Of a stretch of 64,000 bases of DNA, positions 34,009 to 45,101 are shown piece after piece. The stretch is taken from positions 67,656,059 to 67,720,058 of the forward strand of contig CATIUR010000001.1 of the NCBI GenBank assembly GCA_949592205.1, read 5' to 3'. The DNA is from Helichrysum umbraculigerum (lineage: Eukaryota; Streptophyta; Magnoliopsida; Asterales; Asteraceae). The position numbers were made by a program, and so were the translations under genes. Below the pieces are notes generated by a model. The model made no database searches. It was not told the DNA's origin and worked only from the letters and a program-made list of their open reading frames with translations. The stretch's first letter is position 1. Each line of letters opens with the position of its first letter.

Positions 34009-35064
34009 TGAGAGTCCCGTAATCACTATCAGTTAGTGATTTGGAATCACAATGTGTAAAGTTTAATTGTAGAAGGGGGGTTGAATACAATTTAAAACTT
34101 TTTCAGATTTTAGCTAAGTTAATTGATTAGTTTTAAATTGATTCACAGAAACAGAGTATAAGTAATAGTAACAAGATATAACAGATTATAGATATGACAA
34201 TATCAAAGCAACAATAGTAATGATAGATAAATGATGAATTATATTGATCATACAATTCATAAGTGTTGAATGCGGAATGGATTAACCAAAGTTAATCCAA
34301 TTCAAACACTTAGCTAATCTATTATAAATGAGATGAACAGCAGTGGACAAACACACTGACTGTTCACTCGCTGGATCGTTAATACGTACTCTAGACAAAC
34401 TAATCACTGACACACAAGTGATAAGTACGATTAAACGACTAGCCTCTACAGTACAAAACACTGAACTATTTATACTACAAGAGTTCCTAAAATAACGCCT
34501 ACAAAATAGGATCTTGGAATGACACCTGTCGCTGCTTGATTGGCTTGATCTCTTATGAACCGACATTCTGCGGGTCCCAATTCTGTTACCGCAAATATCT
34601 CGTTACTTTAAAACCAATCACTTGCTGCCACGTAATCTTTCGGACATACTTTAAGCTTGGAATACTCTTGCTGATGTATAGATAAATGCAGTACTTCTTG
34701 TACTTGATGTTTGAGAGGCTTTATGAATAGTCCCTGAAGATGCAGTAATTCTCCTCACTCACTGCGAGCTAAAATGCTCTTGTAGAATGAATTGAGCTAT
34801 AGATCTTCAGTGAATAGCTGTTATTCTGGCAGTGACTTTTGCCTTTATTAATTTGAAGAAGTAAAGCTCTCGCTGACGTTGATCAGCGAAACACAAAGTT
34901 GAGCTTTAATCTTCCTCAGAATATCAAACAGAATGAATGACGATCAGCGAAACTAATCTTCAGCAACGGCAGCTTTGATACAATTCATTTCTTCATCGAG
35001 TAGTGTTAAGTTGAGTTGGTTAGCGACCAGTGACTCAACATGGTCAGTGACCAGTGACTCAACA
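34009..35064 (-). repeat. Element D outer LTR (1056 bp)
   Basis: Outer partner of 31706-32762 in the same orientation, starting TGTTGAGTCACTGG at 35064. It has an intact primer site TTGGTATCAGAG (plus-strand core TGATACCA at 33999-34006). The sequence to the right (GTTGC from 35065) is the candidate target duplication; its partner was not found in the window. Confidence 0.92.
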
Positions 35065-35257
35065 GTTGCTATCGAGCTTGATTTGTCGATTGACATACAT
35101 AAGGTATATTATCTAGAACTCTCAACATATTGATATGTAATATTTTTGTATCATGACATTCATATAGTATAGGGATTAGATCATATGCCTAGATGTTTAA
35201 ACCCGTCCAAAATTAATCTAATAGAGATTAATTTTGGATTGTCCCCGATTTGGGACT

Positions 35258-35465
35258 GCTTTTTGAATACTTTGTCTCATTTAGGATGTGAATGTGTATT
35301 AGCTTAGTAGTATTTAAGATAAAATCGACAACATTTCTCCTTTCTCCTACGAGTTTGCATTTTATATGCATGCTTGGGGAGATAAGGGGAAATGCTGTTG
35401 ATTTTTTCTTAAACATCAATAAGTATATACGCATTCACATATGAGACAAAGTATTTGAAAAGTGG
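35258..35465. other. ~200-nt imperfect foldback upstream of TNP2
   Basis: The left arm (starting CTTTTTGAATACTTTGTCTC) and the reverse complement of the right arm (CTTTTCAAATACTTTGTCTC) match over about 95 nt with mismatches and small gaps. They share TACTTTGTCTCAT, GTGAATG(T/C)GTAT, TTTAAGA and AA(A/T)ATC(G/A)ACA(A/G)CATTTC(T/C)CCTT. The loop centres on GCATTTTATATGC near 35358-35372. It lies within the leader or 5' intron, 88 bp upstream of the splice-like CAG|ATG at 35553. It could be a small-RNA precursor or a structural element; nothing proves transcription. Confidence 0.7.
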
Positions 35466-35552
35466 GTTAGGTGGCTACCTGCAACAAAATAAACATGTAC
35501 TCATGTCATGCATGCATTCATCTTAATATATATTTTTTGGGTATATTTTCAG

Positions 35553-38500
35553 ATGGATCGTACTACATGGATGTATGAGATACCACGTCATAGTCCATAA
35601 TATCTTACAGAGTTATCTAAATTTATGGAAGTTGCTGAGGCTGATCGGACGAAAAAAGGGAAAGAGAAAGTTTCATGTCCTTGTAAAAATTGTCAAAATT
35701 TCAATAGTTATGCCGAGCTTACTGTAATTAGCCGACATTTGATAGTAAATGGATTTGTTGATGAGTATGATTGTTGGTCATGGCATGGAGAATTATTAGA
35801 AGATAGAAACAGAGTTGGCTCCAAACGTAATGCACCCGATAATGATGAAAATAATTATGTATTCCATAATGACTATCATGATAATTTAGATAGTATGTTC
35901 CATGATTTGGAAGGTGGTATTGACGAAAGTAATTATGATAAATTTCAGCAAATGTTTATCGACTCGGAAAAACCACTATACAACGGTTGTACAAAGTTTA
36001 CTAAACTATCCACGGTGTTGAAATTAATCAATTTAAAAGCAACCAACTCATGGAGTGATAAAAGCTTTACAAGCCTATTAATGTTGTTGCACGAAATGAT
36101 GTGTCCAATGGGATTGAAAGTTGAAAGAATACCGGCATGTCCAAATGACTGTATATTGTATAGAAATGAATATAAATACTTACATGAATGCATTGTATGT
36201 GGTACGTCGAAGTACAAACGGAAACCAGAAACTGAAGTTAACAGTGATGTCAAGAAGAATGGCCCCCCTGCTAAATTGTTGTGGTATTTTCCCATTGTAC
36301 CAAGATTGAAACGATTATTTGCAAACCCCAAAGATGCAAAATTATTGCGTTGGCATGCCAAAGAGCGTAAAGTAGATGGAAAATTAAGACATGTGGCCAA
36401 TTCTCCACAATGGAGGGATATTGATAACACGTTTGAAGAATTGGAGAAGAGATTAGAAACATACGTTTTGGACTTAGTTCAGACGGAATTAATCCATTTG
36501 GAAACATGAGCAGTCGTCACAGCACCTAGCCAGTTCTTCTATGCATATATAATGTTCCACCTTGGTTATGCATGAAGCGAAAATACATCATGATGTCTTT
36601 GTTGATCCAAGGTCCGAAACAACCCGGGAATGACATTGATGTATATTTAGCTCCGTTGATTGAAGACTTGCAAATATTATGGAGTTCGGGTGTCGAAGTG
36701 TATGATATGTATAAGAAAGAGAATTTCAATTTGCGGGCCATGATATTTTGCACAATTAGTGATTTTCCAGCATATGGGAATTTAACTGGATATGGTACTA
36801 AAGGGACTAAGGCGTGTCCCCTTTGTGAAGATGACACATCGTCGAGATGGTTAACTAATTGTAAGAAAACGGTGTACATGGGTCATCGAAGATCGCTTCC
36901 AACCAATCATTCATACCGTAGAAAAAAAAATTTGTTTGACGGCACTATTGAGAATGGTAGTGTCCGACCTCCACTGAATGGGGAAGCAACATTTGCCCGA
37001 GTAGAAAACATAAACGTTGTGTTTGGCAAAAAAAAAAATACAAGTCGGGAAAAAATGTTATGGAAAAAAAGGTCTATCTTTTGGGATCTACCATATTGGA
37101 AGTATTTACAGGTTCGACATTGTATTGATGTTATGCATATTGAAAAAAATGTTTGTGATAGTTTGATAGGCTTATTGTTGAATATTCCGGGGAAGTCGAA
37201 AGATGGAACTAATGTTCGAAATTACATGGTCGAAATGAAAATCCGACCCGAGCTTGCTCCTGTAGCGAATGAAGGATCGCGAACGTATCTACCAGTAGCT
37301 TGTTATACCTTATCAAAGGTCGAGAAAACCAAATTTTGCCAATCTTTACACAATGTTAAGGTTCCATCTGGCTATTCTGCTAACATTAAGAGGCTAGTGT
37401 CGATGAAAGACAATAAATTGCTTGGTATGAAGTCGCATGATTGTCATGTATTAATGACTCAAGTGATTCCTATCGCAATTCGTGGAATACTTCCAGGACA
37501 TACAATGACAAAACTTTTCCTTTTCTTTAATATGATTCATTCGAAAGTGATTGATCCTGGAGATTTAGATAGATGGCAAAGTGATATAATCCTAACTTTG
37601 TGCCAGCTCGAGATGTACTTTCCTCCTTCCTTTTTCGATGTAATGGTCCACCTCGTATCTCATATTGTATATGAAATAAAGGCTTGTGGTCCTGTATTTC
37701 TACGATACATGTATCCATTTGAGAGGTACATGGGTTTCTTAAACGGGAATGTAAGGAACCGAAGTCAACCTAAAGGCAGTATTGTTGAAGGTTATGCTAC
37801 CGAGGAGGTGATAGAATTTTGTAACGATTATCTTGAAGGTGCGAGGAATATTGGTGTGCCTCGACCTCGACATGAGGGTAGACTTCAAGGGCTTGGGACA
37901 ATTGGAAGGAAGATGGACACTATCGATCAAGATGATCTTTACCAAGCACATTTTACGGTCCTCCAACACTTAAGCATAGTTGCTCCCTACGTAAATGAGC
38001 ACATGACATTTTTGAAAGTAAAGAACCGCACTAAAAGTGCTAAATGGTTAGCAAATGAGCATAATAAAACTTTACCATCATGGTTGAAAGAAAGAGTAAA
38101 GAAAGAAGATGTTGTGGATGAGACAGTGAAAATGTTAGGGTCCGGACCGGATATTATGGTGACAAAATATCAAGGTTATGAAATTAATGGGTATACATTT
38201 TACACCAAACAACAAGATTCAAAGGGCCCCTTGCAAAATAGTGGAGTGACAGTAATAGCCTCAAGGGGTAATGATGAAGAAAGTTCAAGGATCGCAAAGG
38301 ACCCTTACTACGGTGTCATTCAAGAAATTGTGGAATTGGATTACCAGACCTTTAGTATACCGTTGTTCAAGTGTAAGTGGGTAGAAAACCGACATGGTGT
38401 TAAAGTTGATAGTGATGGTTTCACAACTGTCGACCTTTCTACTAATGGATATGCATCAGAACCATTTATTCTAGCTAAACAAGCTACACAAGTATTCTTT

Positions 38501-38721
38501 GTTCAAGACCCAAAGGACTCGAGGTTGCACATTGTTATGCATGGTAAATGACGTATACTTGGAATTGACAATGTTGTGGATGAGGAAGAATATGATCAAT
38601 TTGATGAGTTACCTCCATTTTCATCGGTATTTCATAAACAAATGATGTTCTTGACGATACTATTTACTTAAGAACCGACCATGACGACGTATTATGGATT
38701 GATAAACCGCGCACTAAGTGA
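35553..38721 (+). pseudogene. CACTA TNP2-like transposase, degenerate
   Basis: Starts at the ATG directly after a 3' splice site (TATTTTCAG). Domain order is as in plant TNP2 proteins: a transposase-associated zinc-binding N-domain (CPCKNCQNF near residue 40), the Transposase_21 core (PFGN/PPWLCMK region, ACPLC, WDLPYW, HCIDVMHIEKNVCDSL), a DUF4218-like part (EMYFPPSFFDVMVH) and a DUF4216-like part near the end (DPYYGVIQEI, FKCKWV). Lesions: TAA at 35598-35600, a frameshift near 36440, TAG at 36527-36529 in a normally Trp codon, TGA at 38549-38551 probably from CGA, and a 1-nt loss near 38640. The last frame ends at 38719-38721. The active protein binds TIRs and cuts and pastes CACTA elements; this copy cannot make it. 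Confidence 0.92.
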
Positions 38722-39332
38722 AGGTATTTGACTATGGTACTATTTTAAAACATTTAAAAACTACATTGTATACATCAATTATTCTGAAAAGGTTATCATT
38801 TTTAATTAACAGGAACATGGGACATCAAAATCATCACGAGAGGTTGCAAGAGTTATCAATTTAGTTTTTGTATGTTATAATTATTAAACTTTTTAATTAT
38901 TCTAATAACTCAGTTTTACCTACAGGTTACATTTACAATTTTATAATGAAAATTGATAAATTTATAATATAATACAGGTGAAGATAAAAAGAAAAGTGCG
39001 ATGGACTGGAACATTCTAAACTCTCCATTTTCGTTTAGCGGGAGACGAAAATTTTGGACTGAAAAACGATTCAGTTCCCTCCATCAAATTTGTCAAAACC
39101 CTACTTTCTCTCCACCATTTTCTTAAAACTCAAAACCAGAAGCTACTAGGCCATTTCCCCTAAACCCTCGTCAGCCTCCACCATTTACCCGCCGAAATCG
39201 GACACTGTCAGATTTTGTTGCGAGGGAAAATACAGAAGAGAGAAAGGTATCTTATTCAACTTAACATTAATGTATCATTAGACATGCTGTTGCTGCAATA
39301 TTTATAATATGTCTGTTACCCGTATGCGAAGA
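38722..39332 (+). other. Spacer between J's two genes
   Basis: AT-rich, then from about 39000 a leader-like region with TCAAAACCCTACTTTCTCTCCACC and CCCTAAACCCTCGTC, resembling a plant 5' UTR. It may hold the promoter and leader of the second gene. I see no ORF or clear TATA box. Confidence 0.4.
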
Positions 39333-39574
39333 AAATCCGTGCATTAGCAAGAGAAAGGGCAAAGAAGAAGAAGGATCCACCACATACTGGCCCAAAAGGG
39401 TATCGTGGGATGCAATCAGTTTGGAGTGAAGAGGCAAAATCAAATGATAAGTCAACCATTGTTCACCATATTCGTGACCAGCGTGCAAAAGACAATTTGT
39501 TGTCTAGGATGATACCTGCTCCAGATGGGGTGAGGGTCTTACCGCCTGAGTTAGATGATATATTCAATAAGTTG
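39333..39574 (+). CDS. CACTA second gene, first visible exon
   Basis: An open segment that begins with a basic stretch (AKKIRALARERAKKKK), continues through GYRGMQSVWSEEAK and PELDDIFNKL, and ends at a donor, TTG|GTAAGA. The following intron is interrupted by element E 51 bp later. The start codon is uncertain: an in-frame ATG is at 39410 but the basic stretch upstream is open too. It belongs with the exons at 45102-47567. Confidence 0.55.
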
Positions 39575-39625
39575 GTAAGATTTATGTTATATCGCTTATA
39601 TATTTACAGTTTGTATATATGAATA

Positions 39626-41230
39626 TGATATCGCTTAATTTATATATATTTTTAGAGGCGATATCGGTCCTAATTGTGTACCATTTTATTTGATTTCATG
39701 AACTTATGGTACTTATTTAGTTTGAAGTTGATTTCAGGTGTTAATGTTGAAGAAATGGTGAAAAGATGGAAACACAAGATTAACGTGAGAAAGATATGTG
39801 AAACCGAACAAAAGTAGGAAGGCCATGCCCATGTCATACAATGGTCATGCCCATGTCCCTGGTACTCGATTGGTCTTTGCTTCCTGATTAAGGCCACGAC
39901 CATGTCCTCAGACGGGCCATGGCCATGTTGCTGCGTACCTGATCATTATTACAACCTGAGAGAGGCCATGGCCATGTCATCCAAAACGCCATGGCCATGG
40001 CGTGCGCCAACCTGATGAGTATAAATACGAAATTAAACCCTAAAATTAGGTTAGCTCTTCTCTTGGACGAAATTGGGCGACTTTGGGCAGTTTTTGGAGA
40101 GATCCAAGGCCTCCAAACATCATTCCAACCATGGAGAAAGCTCACGATCATCATCAAACACACGGATACGGTTGATTTCTTCGGTTAATTCTTACTCTAA
40201 CGATTATGAATTTATCCGTAGTTATTATTGTTTCTTGTGTTTAAGCTGATATTTATGGGTTAAACTTTTGTGTTTATCTAGATTAATAACTTTAGATGTT
40301 GGATACAATTATTCGATTTATTTGATTCGTATGATAATATGTTTGTTTAATCACCGAACGATTCGTATTGTGGTTTATTTATGTTTGATTCAATTAGTGT
40401 TATGTTTGTTTCATTAAGTGAGAACTTGTGGATTTTGCATTACATTTACTAGAGTGACAACTAGTGATTTGTATTAGAGATAATCAAAGAATTGAATCAA
40501 AGTAAATAAATTGTGATGTGGGTGGATCATACTAAGAGAGATCTTGTGTGATTGTTGATTATTACGAGAGTAAAGTCACACGATTAATACTTCATGTTAG
40601 TTGGGTTAATTAATCATAATTAAGAGGTCTTAAATGACAACGAGAGTTGCATTGTGTAATCTTAGTTACGTATTCGGCTTGTGAGGACAAGGGAATCGAT
40701 TAGTTAAATCACGTACGTTAATAATTAATCTAGTCCTTAATGTTTATTGAATGACTTGTTATAGTTAAGAGGTCTAAGGTGAACAAGGAGACTTGCACTA
40801 TGTAATCTTAACTAAGTGATTGCGTTGCGAGAGCAAGTAATCCAACTAGTTAATTCACATACGTTAAGTAACATTATAGTTCTTCATTAAAACTTCCAAC
40901 AATAGGGGTAAAATATCTAGATGAATATATTTCTATAACCTATAATGAATCTATCTTTACTTGCTTTATTTAATTCTGTCTTTATTTTCAAATATAACCA
41001 TTCGACTACCTGTCGTTAAAAGGCTCTATCTCCCAATTTTACTTGTTTTCAATAAAGGTTAACTATTAGTTGATAATGATTTCACAATACTCGTAAACTG
41101 TTCCATGGAAGATAACCTGGAACTTATCTTTGCTATACTAATACTCGATTAGGTACCCTTGCCTATTTGTGTAATAGTCCATACTTAGATATTTTTCTTA
41201 TACTTTTTATAACTCGGTATTTGCACATCA
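39626..41230 (+). repeat. Element E 5' LTR
   Basis: TG...CA bounded and followed by the primer site. It contains GGCCATGGCC palindromes (39821-40005), a TATA box GTATAAATAC at 40018-40027 and a leader with AAACCCTAAAATTAGG. The rest of the LTR shows GAACAAGGAGACTTGCAC / GACAACGAGAGTTGCAT pairs near 40636 and 40780, a diverged internal repeat. Confidence 0.97.
39821..40027 (+). promoter_or_regulatory. Element E LTR promoter with GGCCATGGCC palindromes and TATA box
   Basis: GGCCATGCCCATG-type units are at 39821, 39842 and about 39892. Perfect or near-perfect GGCCATGGCCATG units are at 39915, 39964 and 39988. They are followed directly by GAGTATAAATACG (TATA box, 40016-40028). The same module recurs in the 3' LTR at about 43580-43786, with G/A and T/C changes that mostly improve palindromy. 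Confidence 0.7.
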
Positions 41231-43384
41231 AGTTTTTGGCGCCGCTGCCGGGGAACAGTTTGTATTTTGAGGTTGTTTGATCTATTAGTTGATCGACCCT
41301 TTCTTTGGAATTTATTCCAAAGAGAGTTAACGCTTTATTATTTTTGTAGTTTGGTTTACTATTTTATGCTTTATTGCAAGTTTGTGTTTGTGTTTTTGCT
41401 TTGATTTTTAGTTTGTTTAGTTTGCTTTGCTATATTTGTGTTTTGTTGTGGGATTGTTGTTTGTGTTTATGCTTTGCTATGTTTGTGCTTGTTGCGGGTT
41501 GTGTTTGTGAGTTTATGGTTACAGGCAGTGCACGGCTTGTTTCTATGAAGTTACATCTCGAGCCCGTGGTTAAGTAGAATCTAATAAGTTTTGTGAAGTT
41601 GTGTTTTGCTTCAAGGATGAGCTGGAATAAAACTGCATGAAAATGTTGGCACTAGTTTCAACAACATCCATTATCCGACCTTCCAACAATCTATTGCTTT
41701 GAGGAATTACCCCCGGGGAAGTACTCGCTCTCTTTTACTATTCCCACTTGATTTCTGTTATGTATTTATTTTGGTGCATTGAGGGCAATGCACAACTCAA
41801 GTGTGGGGGGGTGTATATTCGTACTGGTATATATTTGCACTTGAATTTTCTTTTCTAGTTGATTATTATTCCTAGCCACTTATTGAATCTGTTATTGATC
41901 TTGATTTAACTAATAGAACTTTAAGAATTTCAATAACGGGTAAAGGAGTGATAATTCGCTAGGAATTCATTTGTCCTCATGAGATTAATTGCATTATTCA
42001 TATAAGATTAAACATTAGTATAATTGGTAACTAATCTCCCACTTGGCCAAAATTTTTTGATTGAGAGCAACCTCATTGGGTGAATTGCATGACTAGCACA
42101 TTTGTAGCCCTACTAAATATGTGAGATTTTTGAGCCTTACTTGAAAACACTTATCTATAGTGTTTATAATTCATATTGCTATGAGTGTGCCGGTGTTGTA
42201 ATTTGTTCTAGAACTTGCTCTAGTTGATACATTTGAAGATCGCAGTGGGATCACATTCGTATGATATAGGTGTATTCGCATGATAAAGAGGCATTTAGGA
42301 TTTAACCACTTTGTTTGTAACCTTCTCTTTTGTTTTATTAGCTAATCGCATTGGTTAGTTAATTTCCTTTTTAACCCTTTGTAACACTCATTTTTAGTGC
42401 TAGATACCCCTAGTTAACCATGTTGCGCTTTAGCCTTATTCCTTTGTATATAACCACTTATATAGACATTTTCCTTTTTAGCCTTCTTCGACAGTATACA
42501 AGAGTCTGAACAGTTCTTTTTAGTTGCTAGTTGTGCTAATTGTGTTGGTTATTGGAAGTAGATGTAAGATGGTTAATATGAGAGTTAATGGTTTATCTTC
42601 TAATTTGTGTTAATTTTGTAAAGTTGAATGTTTAAACTAACCGTTATGTAGAGTAAAAGTAGTCAATAAAAAAAAGAGAAAAAAAAAATGAAATAAATAA
42701 AATAAAAGACTTGAGCTGCATAACGGAATTTAGTTTAAAAATTCAGTTTGTGTCCTATTAATGGCGTACACTTGTAACGAAATGAAGTTTGAATTGTTAT
42801 TGAGGTTTGAAAGTTAAGGAACGGAAGTTGGAGTTGGTGAAAGTTGGTGATTACACAGTTGCATAGTTTTGGGGATAGCAGCTAGTAACTAGGTGTTTTA
42901 TTGTTTAAATTGTTCAGAGTTTTGTCTGCACATTAACCACTGTAAATATTCCATTCCATACCCTTAAACCCTATCCTGTACATTACAACCTTGATAAAAG
43001 ACCTCTTTTGATAGTACACCTGGTGCCTACGCCAGTCGGTGGAGATTTGATCATTTTGCAAGCCTATGGTAACTATTGCATCACGACTTGGCTATTGAGT
43101 GTTTACATATTCCATTCCCAATTTAGATTAGATTGAGAGTTGAGTGTTTTTAAACACATTTTTTATTGTGAGGTGCTAAGTCGTGCATTCGAGCTTGATA
43201 GATTAATTATCTCAGGTTTTTGTGATTATTATATACTGTGCGCTAATATGATTGCCTATGTAATTATTGTTAGTGTTACTTTTTCAAAACCTGATCACCG
43301 TTTATAAAATCCCAGAGGAGTTGTTTTGGTATTGTTAAATTACAGTTTGCTTGAGGACAAGCAAAGTTCAAGTGTGGGGGATTT
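41231..43384 (+). other. Element E internal region, non-coding
   Basis: After the primer site comes a G/T-rich stretch (41370-41520, whose 67-codon ORF is an artefact of low complexity). Then come remnants of an Athila post-pol UTR (CAACTCAAGTGTGGGGGGG at about 41799 and ATTACCCCCGGGGAAG near 41705), an A-rich tract at 42667-42700, a CTGGTG-CCTA-CGCCAG hairpin at about 43020-43037, and TTGAGGACAAGCAAAG before the polypurine tract. The two separate Athila UTR landmarks indicate a deletion derivative that lost gag and pol rather than an unrelated element. Confidence 0.75.
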
Positions 43385-44989
43385 TGATATCGCTTAATTT
43401 ATATATATTTTTAGAGGCGATATTGGTCCTAATTGTGTACCATTTTATTTGATTTCATGAATTTATGGTACTTATTTAGTTTGAAATTGATTTCAGGTGT
43501 TAATGTTGAAGAAATGGTGAAAAGATGGAAACACAAGATTAACGTGAGAAAGATATGTGAAACCGAACAAAAGTAGGAAGGCCATGCCCATGTCATACAA
43601 TGGCCATGCCCATGTCCCTGGTACTCGATTGGTCTTTGCTTCCTGATTAAGGCCACGGCCATGTCCTCAGACGGGCCATGGCCATGTTGCTGCGTACCTG
43701 ATCATTATTACAACCTGAGAGAGGCCATGGCCATGTCATCCAAAACGCCATGGCCATGTCGTGCGCCAACCTGGTGAGTATAAATACGAAATTAAACCCT
43801 AAAATTAGGTTAGCTCTTCTCTTGGACGAAATTGGGCGACTTTGGGCAGTTTTTGGAGAGATCTAAGGCCTCCAAACATCATTCCAACCATGGAGAAAGC
43901 TCACGATCATCATCAAACACACGGATACGGTTGATTTCTTCGGTTAATTCTTACTCTAACGATTATGAATTTATCCGTAGTTATTATTGTTTCTTGTGTT
44001 TAAGCTGATATTTATGGGTTAAACTTTTGTGTTTATCTAGATTAATAACTTTAGATGTTGGATACAATTATTCGATTTATTTGATTCGTATGATAATATG
44101 TTTGTTTAATCACCGAACGATTCGTATTGTGGTTTATTTATGTTTGATTCAATTAGTGTTATGTTTGTTTCATTAAGTGAGAACTTGTGGATTTTGCATT
44201 ACATTTACTAGAGTGACAACTAGTGATTTGTATTAGAGATAATCAAAGAATTGAATCAAAGTAAATAAATTGTGATGTGGGTGGATCATACTAAGAGAGA
44301 TCTTGTGTGATTGTTGATTATTACGAGAGTAAAGTCACACGATTAATACTTCATGTTAGTTGGGTTAATTAATCATAATTAAGAGGTCTTAAATGACAAC
44401 GAGAGTTGCATTGTGTAATCTTAGTTACGTATTCGGCTTGTGAGGACAAGGGAATCGATTAGTTAAATCACGTACGTTAATAATTAATCTAGTCCTTAAT
44501 GTTTATTGAATGACTTGTTATAGTTAAGAGGTATAAGGTGAACAAGGAGACTTGCACTATGTAATCTTAACTAAGTGATTGCGTTGCGAGAGCAAGTAAT
44601 CCAACTAGTTAATTCACATACGTTAAGTAACATTACAGTTCTTCATTAAAACTTCCAACAATAGGGGTAAAATATCTAGATGAATATATTTCTATAACCT
44701 ATAATGAATCTATCTTTACTTGCTTTATTTAAATCTGTCTTTATTTTCAAATATAACCATTCGACTACCTGTCGTTAAAAGGCTCTATCTCCCAATTTTA
44801 CTTGTTTTCAATAAAGGTTAACTATTAGTTGATAACGATTTCACAATACTCGTAAACTGTTCCATGGACGATAACCTGGAACTTATCTTTGCTATACTAA
44901 TACTCGATTAGGTACACTTGCCTATTTGTGTAATAGTCCATACTTAGATATTTTTCTTATACTTTTTATAACTCGGTATTTGCACATCA
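43385..44989 (+). repeat. Element E 3' LTR
   Basis: Nearly identical to 39626-41230. It is followed by the GAATA duplication and then an (AC)n run at about 44994-45012. Confidence 0.97.
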
Positions 44990-44993
44990 GAAT

Positions 44994-45012
44994 ACACACA
45001 CACACACACACA
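44994..45012. repeat. (AC)n microsatellite in a CACTA intron
   Basis: ACACAC run starting within the target duplication of element E, so the insertion occurred at or beside it. The first side of the insertion (39575-39620) has no AC run. Confidence 0.8.
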
Positions 45013-45101
45013 AACAGAGGCACATACACACGCATACATTTTAGTAGACATACTAGTAAACATGTAACACAAATGTTTATGCATTAATTAACAGGTAGAT
45101 T

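Larger units (their letters stand above)
39626..44989 (+). mobile_element. Element E: coding-free Athila-derived LTR element (5364 bp)
   Basis: LTRs of 1605 bp each (39626-41230 and 43385-44989), TGATATCGC...TTTGCACATCA, flanked by the duplication GAATA at 39621-39625 and 44990-44994. Primer site TGGCGCCGCTGCCGGGGA (41237-41254); polypurine tract AAGTGTGGGGGATTT before the 3' LTR. The 2154-bp internal region encodes no gag or pol. LTRs differ at about 14 positions by hand count (under 1 percent), so insertion is recent and must have used proteins from another element. Confidence 0.95.

Noticed and set aside
31700..35069. Target duplication of element D (GTTGC)
   Set aside because: Only the right flank is present. 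The left outer LTR of the gag copy is outside the window, so no duplication can be claimed.
41374..41577. 67-codon ORF in element E
   Set aside because: A G/T-rich low-complexity stretch translated as Cys/Val/Leu runs; not a protein.
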